From the NCBI RefSeq assembly GCF_000384475.1, contig NZ_ARWB01000001.1, positions 3,103,039-3,167,038 on the forward strand: DNA of 64,000 bases, read 5' to 3'. The notes beneath the pieces were generated by a model. It worked only from the letters and a program-made list of their open reading frames with translations, was not told the origin of the DNA and did no database searches. Made by a program: the position numbers and the translations under genes. This document shows positions 1-9,546 of the stretch, one piece after another (position 1 is the first letter of the stretch; each line of letters begins with the position of its first letter). This stretch comes from Methylopila sp. M107. GTDB lineage: Bacteria; Pseudomonadota; Alphaproteobacteria; Rhizobiales; Methylopilaceae.

Positions 1-1
1 C

Positions 2-463
2 TTCCTCGAACTCGGCCGCTCCTGCGTGCTGAAGCCCTATCGCGACAAGCGCACCGTCGAACTGCTGTGGCACGGCATCTGGGCCTATGTGCTCGCCCAC
101 AAGGTCGACGTTATGATCGGCTGCGCGAGCCTCGAGGGCGTCGATCCCGAAAAGCTCCGCCTGCCGCTGTCCTACCTGCACCATTTCCACCCGGCGCCCG
201 CCGATTGGGCGGCCGGCGCGCTGCCCGAGCGCCGCGCGACGTTCGACCTGATGGCGAAGGAAGACATCGACCTCCGCGCCGCGCTGCGCGCGCTTCCGCC
301 GCTGATCAAGGCTTACTTGCGCCTCGGCGCCTATGTCGGCGACGGCGCGGTGGTGGACCGCGAATTCGGCACCACGGACGTGCTGATCATCCTGCCGAAG
401 ACCGCGATCAACCCGAAATACGTGGATTATTACGGCGGCGAGGCCGAGCGCCACGCGGCGTGA
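2..463 (+). CDS. olsB: Ornithine lipid N-acyltransferase, OlsB/GNAT type (5' partial)
   Basis: This is the C-terminal part (153 residues) of an acyl-ACP-dependent L-ornithine N-alpha-acyltransferase, which makes lyso-ornithine lipid in the first step of ornithine lipid synthesis at the inner membrane. The gene runs in from before the window, since the frame is open to base 2. What can be seen is the family's C-terminal pattern: an LPLSYLHHF stretch, a middle segment with LPPLIKAYLRLGAYVGDGAVVD, where GNAT-type OlsB proteins place their donor-binding turn, and a final FGTTDVLIILP strand. I assign it from memory of OlsB proteins of rhizobia. The catalytic N-terminal portion cannot be checked. 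A hairpin follows the stop codon. Confidence 0.8.
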   Translation, partial: FLELGRSCVLKPYRDKRTVELLWHGIWAYVLAHKVDVMIGCASLEGVDPEKLRLPLSYLHHFHPAPADWAAGALPERRATFDLMAKEDIDLRAALRALPPLIKAYLRLGAYVGDGAVVDREFGTTDVLIILPKTAINPKYVDYYGGEAERHAA

Positions 464-464
464 A

Positions 465-490
465 CTCTTCCAGCGCTCGCGCCGGAAGAG
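465..490 (+). terminator. Terminator-like hairpin after olsB
   Basis: A 7-bp perfect stem CTCTTCC (465-471) / GGAAGAG (484-490) with a 12-base loop begins two bases after the olsB stop. There is no long T run after it (only CGCTTTCC), so it may be a weak or Rho-assisted terminator, or an RNA-stabilising 3' end. Confidence 0.4.
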
Positions 491-643
491 CGCTTTCCGC
501 CACCGCAACATAAGCGCCGCCTTTTGCGCCCGAGGCCTGCGTCGTCCTGCTGCGACGCCGCGTCGCCTGATCCTGGAACGGCGCGTGCTACAAGGTTTCC
601 GCATTGAAGCGCCGGCGTGATGACGCCCCGCGCGGGACCGCCG

Positions 644-1249
644 ATGGCCGATCGCCCGAAACAGACTGACCGGCCGCTCAAGATCGCGCTTGTGGAAGAA
701 AGCCCGATCCGCGCCGCGATTCTGGAGGACGGGCTGCGCGAGGCCGGCCACGCCGACATTCTGCGCATCGCGGACCGCGCCAACCTGCTCGAACGCATCT
801 ACGCCATCGACCCCGACGTCATCCTGATCGGCCTCGCGAACCCGAGCCGCGACGTACTGGAGCAGATGTTCCAGATGTCGCGCGCCGTGCGCCGCCCGGT
901 CGGCATGTTCGTCGACCAGACCGACACCTCGTCCATCGAGGCGGCGATCGACGCCGGCGTCTCGGCCTATGTGGTGGACGGGCTGAAGAAGGAGCGGGTG
1001 AAGCCGATCCTCGACACCATGGTCAGCCGCTTCAACGCCTTTTCCCGGCTCAGGAACGAGTTGGACCAGGCTAAGAGCCAACTCGAGGAGCGCAAGGTCG
1101 TCGACCGGGCGAAGGGCATTCTGGTGCGCCAGAAGTCGATCGGCGAGGAGCAGGCCTACGCTTTGCTTCGCACCGTCGCGATGAACGAGAAAAAGAAGAT
1201 TTCCGAGATCGCGCAGGCCGTCGTCACCGCCGCGGAGCTTCTGAAATGA
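644..1249 (+). CDS. nasT: NasT, ANTAR-domain transcription antiterminator of nitrate assimilation
   Basis: A 201-residue protein with an N-terminal receiver-like domain (about residues 12-125) and a C-terminal ANTAR RNA-binding domain (about 135-195, with the typical AKGILVRQKSIGEEQAYALLR pattern). NasT proteins bind paired hairpins in the leader RNAs of nitrate genes and prevent termination; NasS holds NasT inactive until nitrate or nitrite is present. It overlaps nasS by four bases (ATGA). The position where receivers carry the phosphorylated Asp reads DVILIGLANP, so Gly63 stands there. This fits a regulator controlled by NasS binding rather than by phosphorylation. Starts at GTG 617 or ATG 620 are also possible; ATG 644 gives the usual N-terminus. 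Two matching leader elements lie downstream at 2539-2647 and about 6064-6177. Confidence 0.88.
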   Translation: MADRPKQTDRPLKIALVEESPIRAAILEDGLREAGHADILRIADRANLLERIYAIDPDVILIGLANPSRDVLEQMFQMSRAVRRPVGMFVDQTDTSSIEAAIDAGVSAYVVDGLKKERVKPILDTMVSRFNAFSRLRNELDQAKSQLEERKVVDRAKGILVRQKSIGEEQAYALLRTVAMNEKKKISEIAQAVVTAAELLK

Positions 1250-2352
1250 GCCTCGACCGCATCAGGATCGGCTTCATCCCGCTGGTCGACGCCGCGATCC
1301 CGATCATCGCGGCGGATTGCGGGTTCGCGGCCGCCGAAGGGCTCGAAATCGAGCTGACCCGCGAAATCTCCTGGTCGAACATCCGCGACCGGCTGACGCT
1401 CGGCCATTTCGACGCCGCGCATCTGCTGAGCCCCCTGGCGATCGCGACCACCCTCGGGCTGAACTCGGTCAAGACCGGGCTGGTCGCGCCGATGACGCTC
1501 GGGCTCAACGGCAATGCGGTCACGCTCGCGCCGCATCTCTACGACGAACTGGTCGGGCTGCTGCCGCCGGAGGCGGACGCGTCGGATCCGCGGGCGACGG
1601 GCGCGGCCTTCGCGTCTCTGGTGCGCGCGCGCCGGCGCGCCGGCGTCGAGGCGCCGGTGCTCGGCATGACCTTTCCGTTCTCGATCCACAACTACCAGCT
1701 TCGCATGTGGCTCGCCTCGGCCGGGCTCGTCCCCGACGAGGATGTCAGGCTCGCAGTGGTGCCGCCGCCCTACATGGTCGACGCCATGGAGAACGCGCAT
1801 GTCGAGGGGTTTTGCGTCGGCGCGCCGTGGAACTCGGTCGCGGTCGATCTCGGCCTCGGCAAGATCCTGCATCTCGGCGTCGACCTCGTGCGCCGTTGCC
1901 CCGAAAAGGTGCTGGCGGTCCGGGCGAAGTGGCTCGACGAAAAACCGGACATCGCAGCGCGGCTGATCCGGGCGCTCGTCGCGGCCGCCGAATGGATCGA
2001 GCGGCCCGAAAACCACGTGGAAACGGCCGAGAGGCTCGGCCAGACCGCCCGGCTGGACGTGGCCGCGCCTCTCATCCTGCGCACCATCCAGGGCCGTCTC
2101 CCGATCGGCGGCGGCGATGGCGTGCGTCAGTCGGACTCCTACATCCTGTTCGCCCGAGACGGCGCGCTCAGGCCCGATCCGCGCCATGCGTCCTGGCTTC
2201 ACGGCGAGATGACGCGCTGGGGACAGGCGAAGGGCGGCGAGGCGGAGGCGGCCGCGGCCGCAGCGGTTTACCGGCCCGACGTCTTCGACGCCGCTACAGG
2301 CCGCGCGGCCCCCGTCGAAACGCCCGATCCGCTCGGCCTCTTCACGGGCTGA
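1246..2352 (+). CDS. nasS: NasS, cytoplasmic nitrate/nitrite sensor (NrtA-like)
   Basis: A 368-residue periplasmic-binding-protein-like domain of the CmpA/NrtA family with no signal peptide, as expected for NasS, the cytosolic nitrate sensor that sequesters NasT. The opening IRIGFIPLVDAAIPIIAA is the family N-terminus. Family signatures include the VPPPYMVDAM segment and the FCVGAPWN segment, both shared with the exported NrtA encoded downstream (VPPPQMVANM and FCVCEPWN). Coupling to nasT by a 4-base overlap suggests the two proteins are made in matched amounts. The alternative, a truncated transporter subunit, is unlikely given the neighbouring nasT. Confidence 0.88.
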   Translation: MSLDRIRIGFIPLVDAAIPIIAADCGFAAAEGLEIELTREISWSNIRDRLTLGHFDAAHLLSPLAIATTLGLNSVKTGLVAPMTLGLNGNAVTLAPHLYDELVGLLPPEADASDPRATGAAFASLVRARRRAGVEAPVLGMTFPFSIHNYQLRMWLASAGLVPDEDVRLAVVPPPYMVDAMENAHVEGFCVGAPWNSVAVDLGLGKILHLGVDLVRRCPEKVLAVRAKWLDEKPDIAARLIRALVAAAEWIERPENHVETAERLGQTARLDVAAPLILRTIQGRLPIGGGDGVRQSDSYILFARDGALRPDPRHASWLHGEMTRWGQAKGGEAEAAAAAAVYRPDVFDAATGRAAPVETPDPLGLFTG

Positions 2353-2401
2353 CGCGCCGCGCCCCGCGAACGCGCCATGGGCGCTTCGGCGCCTAACTTT
2401 A

Positions 2402-2412
2402 GTGCACTGCAC
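2402..2412. promoter_or_regulatory. Inverted repeat upstream of the nrt sigma-54 promoter (candidate NtrC-type enhancer site)
   Basis: The sequence GTGCACTGCAC is an 11-base inverted repeat centred on C. The same 11 bases, followed by AA, occur at 5940-5950 before the second nitrate operon. It lies 100 bases upstream of the -24 element, the usual distance for an enhancer-binding protein such as NtrC. The half-site resembles NtrC sites (TGCAC/GTGCA), but the spacing is not classical, so the identity of the binding protein is inference. Confidence 0.5.
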
Positions 2413-2512
2413 AAAAGCCATGCGCGCAATCCGATGGAAGCTGTGGCGCGTCTTTGGCGCGCCCCGTCGTGGAATCGTTCGAAATCCAAACCGAAACGGC
2501 GCGCGGGCCATC

Positions 2513-2527
2513 TGGCACGCGTCTTGA
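2513..2527 (+). promoter_or_regulatory. Sigma-54 (RpoN) -24/-12 promoter of nrtABD
   Basis: TGGCACGCGTCTTGA matches the sigma-54 pattern TGGCACG-N4-TTGC with exact spacing between GG (2514-2515) and the -12 element; the last base is A instead of C. Transcription should start near 2539. The second copy at 6038-6052 has the same spacing and the same TTGA, followed by ATG in both cases, which supports a functional, conserved promoter. Confidence 0.75.
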
Positions 2528-2538
2528 ATGCCATGTGC

Positions 2539-2648
2539 GTGGTTCGCGTCGGCGCTGACGTTCGGACCCGATGCCCATCGCAGGGCGCGCCAGCAACGCC
2601 GCTGAACCGACACGCACGACCCCGTGTGTCGAGACAGCGGCTTTTTTG
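2539..2648 (+). promoter_or_regulatory. NasT (ANTAR) antiterminator leader: two hairpins plus intrinsic terminator
   Basis: The leader has hairpin P1 CGTC (2547-2550) / GACG (2557-2560) with hexaloop GGCGCT, then hairpin P2 GCCC (2573-2576) / GGGC (2583-2586) with hexaloop ATCGCA. ANTAR targets are known as paired hairpins with six-base loops having A at position 1 and G at position 4; P2 fits fully, and P1 has G at both positions. A strong intrinsic terminator follows: GCCGCTG (2598-2604) / CAGCGGC (2635-2641), an inner CGACAC (2608-2613) / GTGTCG (2626-2631), then six T (2642-2647). It ends 75 bases before nrtA. A closely similar leader lies before the reductase operon. Confidence 0.78.
2598..2647 (+). 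terminator. Intrinsic (regulated) terminator in the nrt leader
   Basis: A two-segment stem (outer GCCGCTG/CAGCGGC, inner CGACAC/GTGTCG) is followed by TTTTTT at 2642-2647. Its placement between a promoter and nrtA means that read-through must be controlled, as expected for NasT antitermination. Confidence 0.82.
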
Positions 2649-2722
2649 TTTGCCGGCCGGCGTAGCCGTCCGGCGGTGGATTGGATCAAGGCGCCACGGG
2701 CGCAAACGGAGCCGGTTACTCT

Positions 2723-4048
2723 ATGAGCAACGACGCCAAGACACCCGACGTCGCGAACGCCCTGCTTTCGGGCGTCAGCCGCCGCAGCGTGCTGAAGACC
2801 GCCGGCTATACGGCGGCGACCCTTCTGGCCGCCCGCGCGCTGTCGCCCTCCGGCGTGTTCGCGCAAGGCGCAGGGCCCGAGACCACCAAGGCGAGGCTCG
2901 GCTACATCGCGCTGACCGACGCGGGCCCGCTGTTCGTCGCGAAGGAAAAAGGCCTGTTCGACAAATACGGAATGACCGACGTCGAGGTGACCAAGCAGTC
3001 CTCCTGGGGCACGACGCGCGACAACATCGTGCTGGGTTCGGGCGGCGGCGGCATCGACGGCGCGCATATCCTCACCCCCATGCCGTATCTCATCACCACC
3101 GGCGCGGTGACGCAGAACAAGGCCGGCACGCCGATGACGATCCTGGCGCGGCTCAACGTCGCCGGCCAGTGCATCTCGGTCGGCCAGGAATACGCCGACC
3201 TGCAGCTCGGCCTCGACGCAAAGCCCTTCAAGGCGGCGCTCGAAAAGAAGAAGGCCTCCGGCAAGGACGTGAAGGCCGCCATGACGTTCCCGGGCGGCAC
3301 CCATGACCTGTGGATCCGCTACTGGATGGCGGCCGGCGGCATCGACCCCAACAAGGACATCCAGACCATCGTCGTGCCGCCGCCCCAGATGGTGGCGAAC
3401 ATGAAGGTCGGCACGATGGACACGTTCTGCGTCTGCGAGCCGTGGAACGAGCAGCTGAAGAACCAGAAGATCGGCTACACGGCCCTCACCACCGGCGAAC
3501 TCTGGGACAAGCACCCCGAAAAGGCCTTCGCGCTCCGCACCGACTGGGTCGAACAGAACCCCAAGGCCGCCAAGGCCCTGCTGATGGCCGTGATGGAGGC
3601 TCAGCAGTGGTGCGAGAAGATGGAGAACAAGGAAGAGCTCGCGACCATCTGCGCCAAGCGCAACTGGATCGGCGCGCCGGTCGCCGACATCACGGCGCGC
3701 ATGAAGGGCACGTTCGACTACGGCGCGGGCAAGCCCGTGGTCGAAAACAGCCCCTACATCATGCACTTCTGGAAGGACCACGCGTCCTATCCGTTCAAGA
3801 GCCACGACGCCTGGTTCATCACCGAAGACATCCGCTGGGGCTACCTGCCGGGCACGACCGACGTGAAGGCGCTGGTCGACAAGGTCAACCGCGAGGACCT
3901 GTGGCGCGAGGCCGCCAAGGAGCTCGGCGTCACCGACATTCCGACGTCGACCTCCCGCGGCGTGGAAAAATTCTTCGACGGCAAGACCTTCGACCCCGAG
4001 AAGCCCGGCGACTACCTCGCCAGCCTCGACATCAAGCGCATGGTCTGA
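2723..4048 (+). CDS. nrtA: NrtA, nitrate ABC transporter substrate-binding protein
   Basis: A 441-residue solute-binding protein of the nitrate/nitrite ABC importer. The start ATG 2723 has a purine-rich ribosome site (ACGGAGC) upstream. The N-terminus carries a twin-arginine signal (SRRSVLKTAGYTAATLLAARAL, about residues 20-40, cleavage after VFAQ), so the protein is probably exported folded through Tat and works in the periplasm. The mature part has the CmpA/NrtA pattern: ARLGYIALTDAGPLFVAKEKG, the WGTTRDN segment, VVPPPQMVANM and FCVCEPWNEQ. It is the first gene of the operon with nrtB and nrtD, behind the sigma-54/NasT leader. Confidence 0.92.
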   Translation: MSNDAKTPDVANALLSGVSRRSVLKTAGYTAATLLAARALSPSGVFAQGAGPETTKARLGYIALTDAGPLFVAKEKGLFDKYGMTDVEVTKQSSWGTTRDNIVLGSGGGGIDGAHILTPMPYLITTGAVTQNKAGTPMTILARLNVAGQCISVGQEYADLQLGLDAKPFKAALEKKKASGKDVKAAMTFPGGTHDLWIRYWMAAGGIDPNKDIQTIVVPPPQMVANMKVGTMDTFCVCEPWNEQLKNQKIGYTALTTGELWDKHPEKAFALRTDWVEQNPKAAKALLMAVMEAQQWCEKMENKEELATICAKRNWIGAPVADITARMKGTFDYGAGKPVVENSPYIMHFWKDHASYPFKSHDAWFITEDIRWGYLPGTTDVKALVDKVNREDLWREAAKELGVTDIPTSTSRGVEKFFDGKTFDPEKPGDYLASLDIKRMV

Positions 4049-4123
4049 GGGCAGGACGGCGCAGGGATCTGACGCCCGCGCCGACCGCCTGACGGCGACC
4101 AACCGTTCCTCCCGGAGACACCA

Positions 4124-5047
4124 ATGACACAGACCGCCGCCGCGGCGTCCAACGTAACCCCGCTGAAGCCGACCCCGCCGGCCCAGACGCCGACAGCCTC
4201 CGCCAAGGTGGTCGCGCTGCCGGCCACGCCGAAGAAGCCGTTCTTCGGCCCGCGCATGAAGACGCGGATGATGGACGCGGCCGCGACCTTCCTCCCGCCG
4301 CTGCTGACCATCGGCGTGCTGCTGCTGCTCTGGGAGATCCTGTGCTCGTCGCCGACGGCCTCGCTGCCGGCGCCTTCCAAGGTGATTTCCGACACCTGGG
4401 AGCTGATCGCGAACCCGTTCTATGACAATGGCGGCAACGACAAGGGACTCGGCTGGCAGCTCTACGCTTCGCTGAAGCGCGTCGCGCTCGGCTACACGCT
4501 TGCCGCGATCGGCGGCATCGCGCTGGGCGCCCTGGTCGGCGCTTCGACCTGGGCGATGCGCGGCCTCGATCCGGTGTTCCAGGTGCTGCGCACCATCCCG
4601 CCGCTCGCCTGGCTGCCGCTGTCGCTGGCCGCCTTCCGCGACGGCGAGCCGTCGGCGATCTTCGTGATCTTCATCACCGCGATCTGGCCGGTGATCATCA
4701 ACACCGCGGTCGGCATCCGCAACATCCCGCAGGACTACAAGAACGTCGCCGAAGTGCTGCGGCTGAACCCCATCGAGTACTTCACCAAGATCATGCTGCC
4801 GGCGGCGGCGCCCTACATCTTCACGGGCCTTCGCATCGGCATCGGCCTCTCCTGGCTCGCGATCGTCGCGGCCGAGATGCTGATCGGCGGCGTCGGCATC
4901 GGCTTCTTCATCTGGGACGCGTGGAACTCGTCGCGCATCAGCGACATCATCCTCGCGCTCATCTACGTCGGCGCCGTGGGCTTCGTGCTCGACCGGATCG
5001 TCGCCCTCATCGCCGTCGCGGTCACCCGCGGCACGGCCAACGCGTGA
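4124..5047 (+). CDS. nrtB: NrtB, nitrate ABC transporter permease
   Basis: A 307-residue inner-membrane permease of the NrtB/TauC/SsuC family. A Pro/Ala-rich cytoplasmic leader of about 45 residues precedes the first membrane helix (FLPPLLTIGVLLLLWEIL). Several further hydrophobic helices follow, and the EAA-type cytoplasmic loop that contacts the ATPase is seen as NVAEVLRLNPIEYFTKIMLPAAAPYI. The start ATG 4124 follows a CGGAGA ribosome site. It lies 75 bases after nrtA and 14 bases before nrtD, in one operon. A decayed relative of this permease family lies at 20224-20460. Confidence 0.92.
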   Translation: MTQTAAAASNVTPLKPTPPAQTPTASAKVVALPATPKKPFFGPRMKTRMMDAAATFLPPLLTIGVLLLLWEILCSSPTASLPAPSKVISDTWELIANPFYDNGGNDKGLGWQLYASLKRVALGYTLAAIGGIALGALVGASTWAMRGLDPVFQVLRTIPPLAWLPLSLAAFRDGEPSAIFVIFITAIWPVIINTAVGIRNIPQDYKNVAEVLRLNPIEYFTKIMLPAAAPYIFTGLRIGIGLSWLAIVAAEMLIGGVGIGFFIWDAWNSSRISDIILALIYVGAVGFVLDRIVALIAVAVTRGTANA

Positions 5048-5061
5048 CGGTGGAGAGAGCC

Positions 5062-5859
5062 ATGACCAAGCCGTTCCTCAAGATCGAGCATGTCGACAAG
5101 TCGTTCTCCCGCGGCGCGATGACCAACGAGGTGCTCAAGGACGTCTCGCTCGACGTCGCCGAGGGCGAGTTCATCTCGATCATCGGCCATTCGGGCTGCG
5201 GGAAGTCGACGCTGCTCAACATCGTGGCGGGCCTGACCAAGGCCACCAGGGGCGTCGTGTTCCTCGAAGGCAAGGTGGTGGACGATCCGGGCCCGGACCG
5301 GGCGGTCGTGTTCCAGAACCACTCCTTGCTGCCCTGGCTCACCTGCTACGAGAACGTCGCTCTCGCGGTCGACAAGGTGTTCGCGAAGACCAAGTCTCGC
5401 GCCGAGCGCCACGACTGGACGATGCGCCAGATCGAGCTCGTCAACATGGCGCACGCCAAGGACCGCCGCCCGTCCGAGATCTCGGGCGGCATGAAGCAGC
5501 GCATCGGCATCGCCCGCGCGCTCGCCATGCAGCCCAAGGTCCTTCTGCTCGACGAGCCGTTCGGCGCGCTCGACGCGCTGACCCGCACCCACCTGCAGGA
5601 CCAGGTGATGCAGATCCAGACCGAGCTCAACAACACCGTCATGATGATCACCCACGACGTCGACGAGGCGGTGCTGCTCTCCGACAAGATCGTCATGATG
5701 ACCAATGGTCCCTCGGCGCGCATCGGCGAGGTGCTGGAGGTCCCGCTGGAGCGTCCGCGCAAGCGCCTCGAGCTGGTTTCCGACCGCACCTACATTGCGG
5801 CGCGCGCGGCGGTGCTCAAGTTCCTCTACGAGCGGCACCGCTTCGTCGAGGCGGCGTAA
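5062..5859 (+). CDS. nrtD: NrtD-type nitrate ABC transporter ATP-binding protein
   Basis: A 265-residue ABC ATPase that powers nitrate import. Walker A is GHSGCGKST, the Q-loop is VVFQNHSLLPWL, the signature is SGGMKQRIGIARAL, Walker B is LLLDEPFGALD, and the switch His is in MMITHDVDEAVLLSD. There is no C-terminal NrtA-like sensor domain, so it resembles the short NrtD rather than NrtC of cyanobacteria; a homodimer would serve the transporter. The start ATG 5062 follows a GGAGAGAG ribosome site. A longer reading frame upstream overlaps nrtB and is not used. Confidence 0.9.
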   Translation: MTKPFLKIEHVDKSFSRGAMTNEVLKDVSLDVAEGEFISIIGHSGCGKSTLLNIVAGLTKATRGVVFLEGKVVDDPGPDRAVVFQNHSLLPWLTCYENVALAVDKVFAKTKSRAERHDWTMRQIELVNMAHAKDRRPSEISGGMKQRIGIARALAMQPKVLLLDEPFGALDALTRTHLQDQVMQIQTELNNTVMMITHDVDEAVLLSDKIVMMTNGPSARIGEVLEVPLERPRKRLELVSDRTYIAARAAVLKFLYERHRFVEAA

Positions 5860-5939
5860 TCGCGGAAGCCGCGACCTGTCCGGGTCCCTCCGCCTTGGCG
5901 AGGGATCCGGCCGGCGCCGCGCGCGACTGCCCACTTCGC

Positions 5940-5950
5940 GTGCACTGCAC
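5940..5950. promoter_or_regulatory. Inverted repeat upstream of the reductase-operon sigma-54 promoter
   Basis: The second copy of GTGCACTGCAC, followed by AA as in the first copy at 2402. It lies 87 bases before the -24 element of this promoter. The repeat probably binds the activator of both sigma-54 promoters; NtrC is the natural candidate. Confidence 0.5.
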
Positions 5951-6037
5951 AATCCAGTTGCTTCGCATGACGGCCGAGGTTTCGGGTCGATGATCCGGAA
6001 CCGTTCAAATTCCAAGCTGAAGCGCTGATCCGACGCT

Positions 6038-6052
6038 TGGCACATGTCTTGA
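6038..6052 (+). promoter_or_regulatory. Sigma-54 (RpoN) -24/-12 promoter of the nitrite/nitrate reductase operon
   Basis: TGGCACATGTCTTGA has GG at 6039-6040 and GA at 6051-6052, in the spacing expected of -24/-12 promoters. It shares the TGGCAC and GTCTTGAATG blocks with the nrt promoter at 2513. Transcription should start near 6064. Confidence 0.75.
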
Positions 6053-6063
6053 ATGAGCTGACT

Positions 6064-6178
6064 TCACTGGTTCGCCGTCGGCGCTGACGTCGTGACCATC
6101 CGCCCATTGAAGGGCGCGCCAGCACCGCCGCTGAACCGACACGCGAGGAACCCGTGTGTCGAGACAGCGGCGTTTTTG
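6064..6178 (+). promoter_or_regulatory. NasT (ANTAR) antiterminator leader, second copy
   Basis: P1 is CGTC (6076-6079) / GACG (6086-6089) with loop GGCGCT, identical to the nrt copy. P2 is CGCCC (6101-6105) / GGGCG (6112-6116) with hexaloop ATTGAA, with A at loop position 1 and G at position 4 as in known ANTAR targets. The terminator follows at 6126-6177. Loop bases and the bases between elements differ between the copies while the stems stay paired, which points to selection on RNA structure. Confidence 0.78.
6126..6177 (+). terminator. Intrinsic (regulated) terminator in the reductase-operon leader
   Basis: The stem CGCCGCTG (6126-6133) / CAGCGGCG (6165-6172) has an inner CGACAC/GTGTCG pairing and is followed by five T (6173-6177). 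It ends 80 bases before the first gene of the operon. Confidence 0.82.
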
Positions 6179-6257
6179 TTTGGTCCGCGCCCGGATCGCG
6201 ATGGGCGCGGCAGTCGAGCGGGGAAGTCCCTTGGACGGAACGGAGCCGGTAAGCCGA

Positions 6258-7511
6258 ATGAGCATGCGAGCGACATCGACCAGCGCCGCGCCCGACGCCG
6301 TCCGCGAGCGGATCGTCGTGATCGGAGCGGGCATGGCGGCGCTGAAGTTCCTGGAGGAGCTCTCGGTCGCCTGTCCCGGCAAGTACGACGTCACGGTGCT
6401 CGGGGCCGAGCGGGACGCCGCCTACAATCGTGTGCTGCTGTCCTCGCTGCTCGCGGGCGAGGCGGCGGACGACGACCTGACGCTCAAGGACCGCGCCTGG
6501 TACGGCGCGAGCGGCTACCGCCTCTTCACCGACGCCGTCGTCTCCGCGATCGACCTCGCGGCAAAGCGCATTTCGCTGACCTGCGGCCGCTGGGCGACCT
6601 ACGACCGACTGGTGCTCGCGACCGGATCCGAGCCGATCCGCCTGCCGCTGCCCGGCGGGCAACTGCCCGAAGTCGTCACCTTCCGCGACCGCGCCGACGC
6701 CTCGAAGATTGCGAAGCTCTCGGGCCCTGACAAAAGCGCCGTCGTCATCGGCGGCGGGCTGCTCGGGCTGGAGGCCGCCTACGGCCTCGCCAAGCTCGGC
6801 TGCGCCACCACAGTCGTGCACGTCGCCGACAAGCTGATGGAGCGCCAGCTCGATCTCAAGGCCGCGGCGACGCTGAAAGCTCAACTCGAGAAGAAGGGCA
6901 TCGGCTTCGCGCTGACGGCCCAGAGCGTCGAGATCGTCGGCGAGGCCCATGTCGAGGGCCTGCGGCTCGCGAGCGGAGAGACGCTCAAGGCCGACATGGT
7001 GGTGATGTCCTGCGGCGTCCGCCCGAACGTCTCGCTCGCCCGCGCCGCAGGCCTCGAGGTCAAGCGCGGTATCGTGGTCGACGACGCGATGCGGACGTCG
7101 GACCGGAGCGTCTACGCGATCGGCGAATGCGCCGAGCATGCGGGCGTCGTCTACGGCCTGGTTGCGCCCGCCTACGAGCACGCGAAGACGCTCGCCACCT
7201 TCTTCGCCGGCGACCAGTCGGCCGCCTATGCCGGCAGCCTGCTGTCGACCAACCTCAAGGTCTCGGGCGTCTCGGTGTTTTCCGCCGGCGCGATCGAAGC
7301 CGAGGAGGGCGACGACACGGTGACGCTCGCCGATCCCGCGTCCGGCCACTACCGCAAGTTCGTGGTGCGCGAGGACCGGCTGGTCGGCGCGATCCTGGTC
7401 GGGGAGGCGGCCGACGCGCTCTGGTATCTCGGGCTGATCTCCTCCGGCGAGCCGCTCGGCGACATGCGCGACGACCTCGCCTTCGGCCGCTCCTTCGTGG
7501 CGGCCGCGTGA
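6258..7511 (+). CDS. FAD-dependent NAD(P)H oxidoreductase of nitrite/nitrate reduction (NasB / NirB N-terminal type)
   Basis: A 417-residue pyridine nucleotide-disulfide oxidoreductase-fold protein. The FAD-binding GxGxxG-type motif lies near the N-terminus (VVIGAGMAALKFLEEL), the NAD(P)H-binding motif is VVIGGGLLGLEAAYGLAKLG, and the second FAD contact is SVYAIGECAEH. It resembles the N-terminal half of NirB/NasB and probably passes electrons from NAD(P)H towards the nitrate or nitrite reductase. It lacks the redox-active Cys pair and the siroheme domain. The start ATG 6258 has an ACGGAGC ribosome site like that of nrtA. It is the first gene after the second leader. Confidence 0.82.
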   Translation: MSMRATSTSAAPDAVRERIVVIGAGMAALKFLEELSVACPGKYDVTVLGAERDAAYNRVLLSSLLAGEAADDDLTLKDRAWYGASGYRLFTDAVVSAIDLAAKRISLTCGRWATYDRLVLATGSEPIRLPLPGGQLPEVVTFRDRADASKIAKLSGPDKSAVVIGGGLLGLEAAYGLAKLGCATTVVHVADKLMERQLDLKAAATLKAQLEKKGIGFALTAQSVEIVGEAHVEGLRLASGETLKADMVVMSCGVRPNVSLARAAGLEVKRGIVVDDAMRTSDRSVYAIGECAEHAGVVYGLVAPAYEHAKTLATFFAGDQSAAYAGSLLSTNLKVSGVSVFSAGAIEAEEGDDTVTLADPASGHYRKFVVREDRLVGAILVGEAADALWYLGLISSGEPLGDMRDDLAFGRSFVAAA

Positions 7512-7531
7512 TGGGGGCGGGGATGACCAAC

Positions 7532-7675
7532 CACGCCGCCTCGTCCCGGCCGCAGCGCAGCGAAGAGCCGGGACCCAGATGCGCCGGCGATCCCGCAGCG
7601 GATGTCGGGCGTGCCGAACATTTCCTGAAGCGCCTGTGCGTCTGGGTCCCGGTTCAAGGCCGGGACGAAGGCGCG
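7532..7675. repeat. Intergenic large imperfect palindrome (dispersed repeat family A)
   Basis: The outer arms CGTCCCGGCC (7542-7551) and GGCCGGGACG (7658-7667) and the inner arms CCGGGACCCAGA (7568-7579) and TCTGGGTCCCGG (7641-7652) make a long hairpin in the gap between the FAD oxidoreductase gene and nirA. A related unit begins at 55387 (TCATCCCGGCCGCAGCGAAG). It is most likely a REP/MITE-like intergenic element. Confidence 0.6.
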
Positions 7676-7707
7676 GCGCTTATCCTTGAACTCTCGATGG
7701 TGACCTC

Positions 7708-9516
<1,809 letters not shown>

Positions 9517-9546
9517 TGTCCACGACGATGCGCGACGCTTCCGTCT

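Noticed and set aside
2681-2722. Upstream TTG start for nrtA giving 14 more residues
   Set aside because: It begins only 34 bases after the terminator T run, lacks a ribosome site and would put extra residues before the Tat signal; ATG 2723 has ACGGAGC in front.
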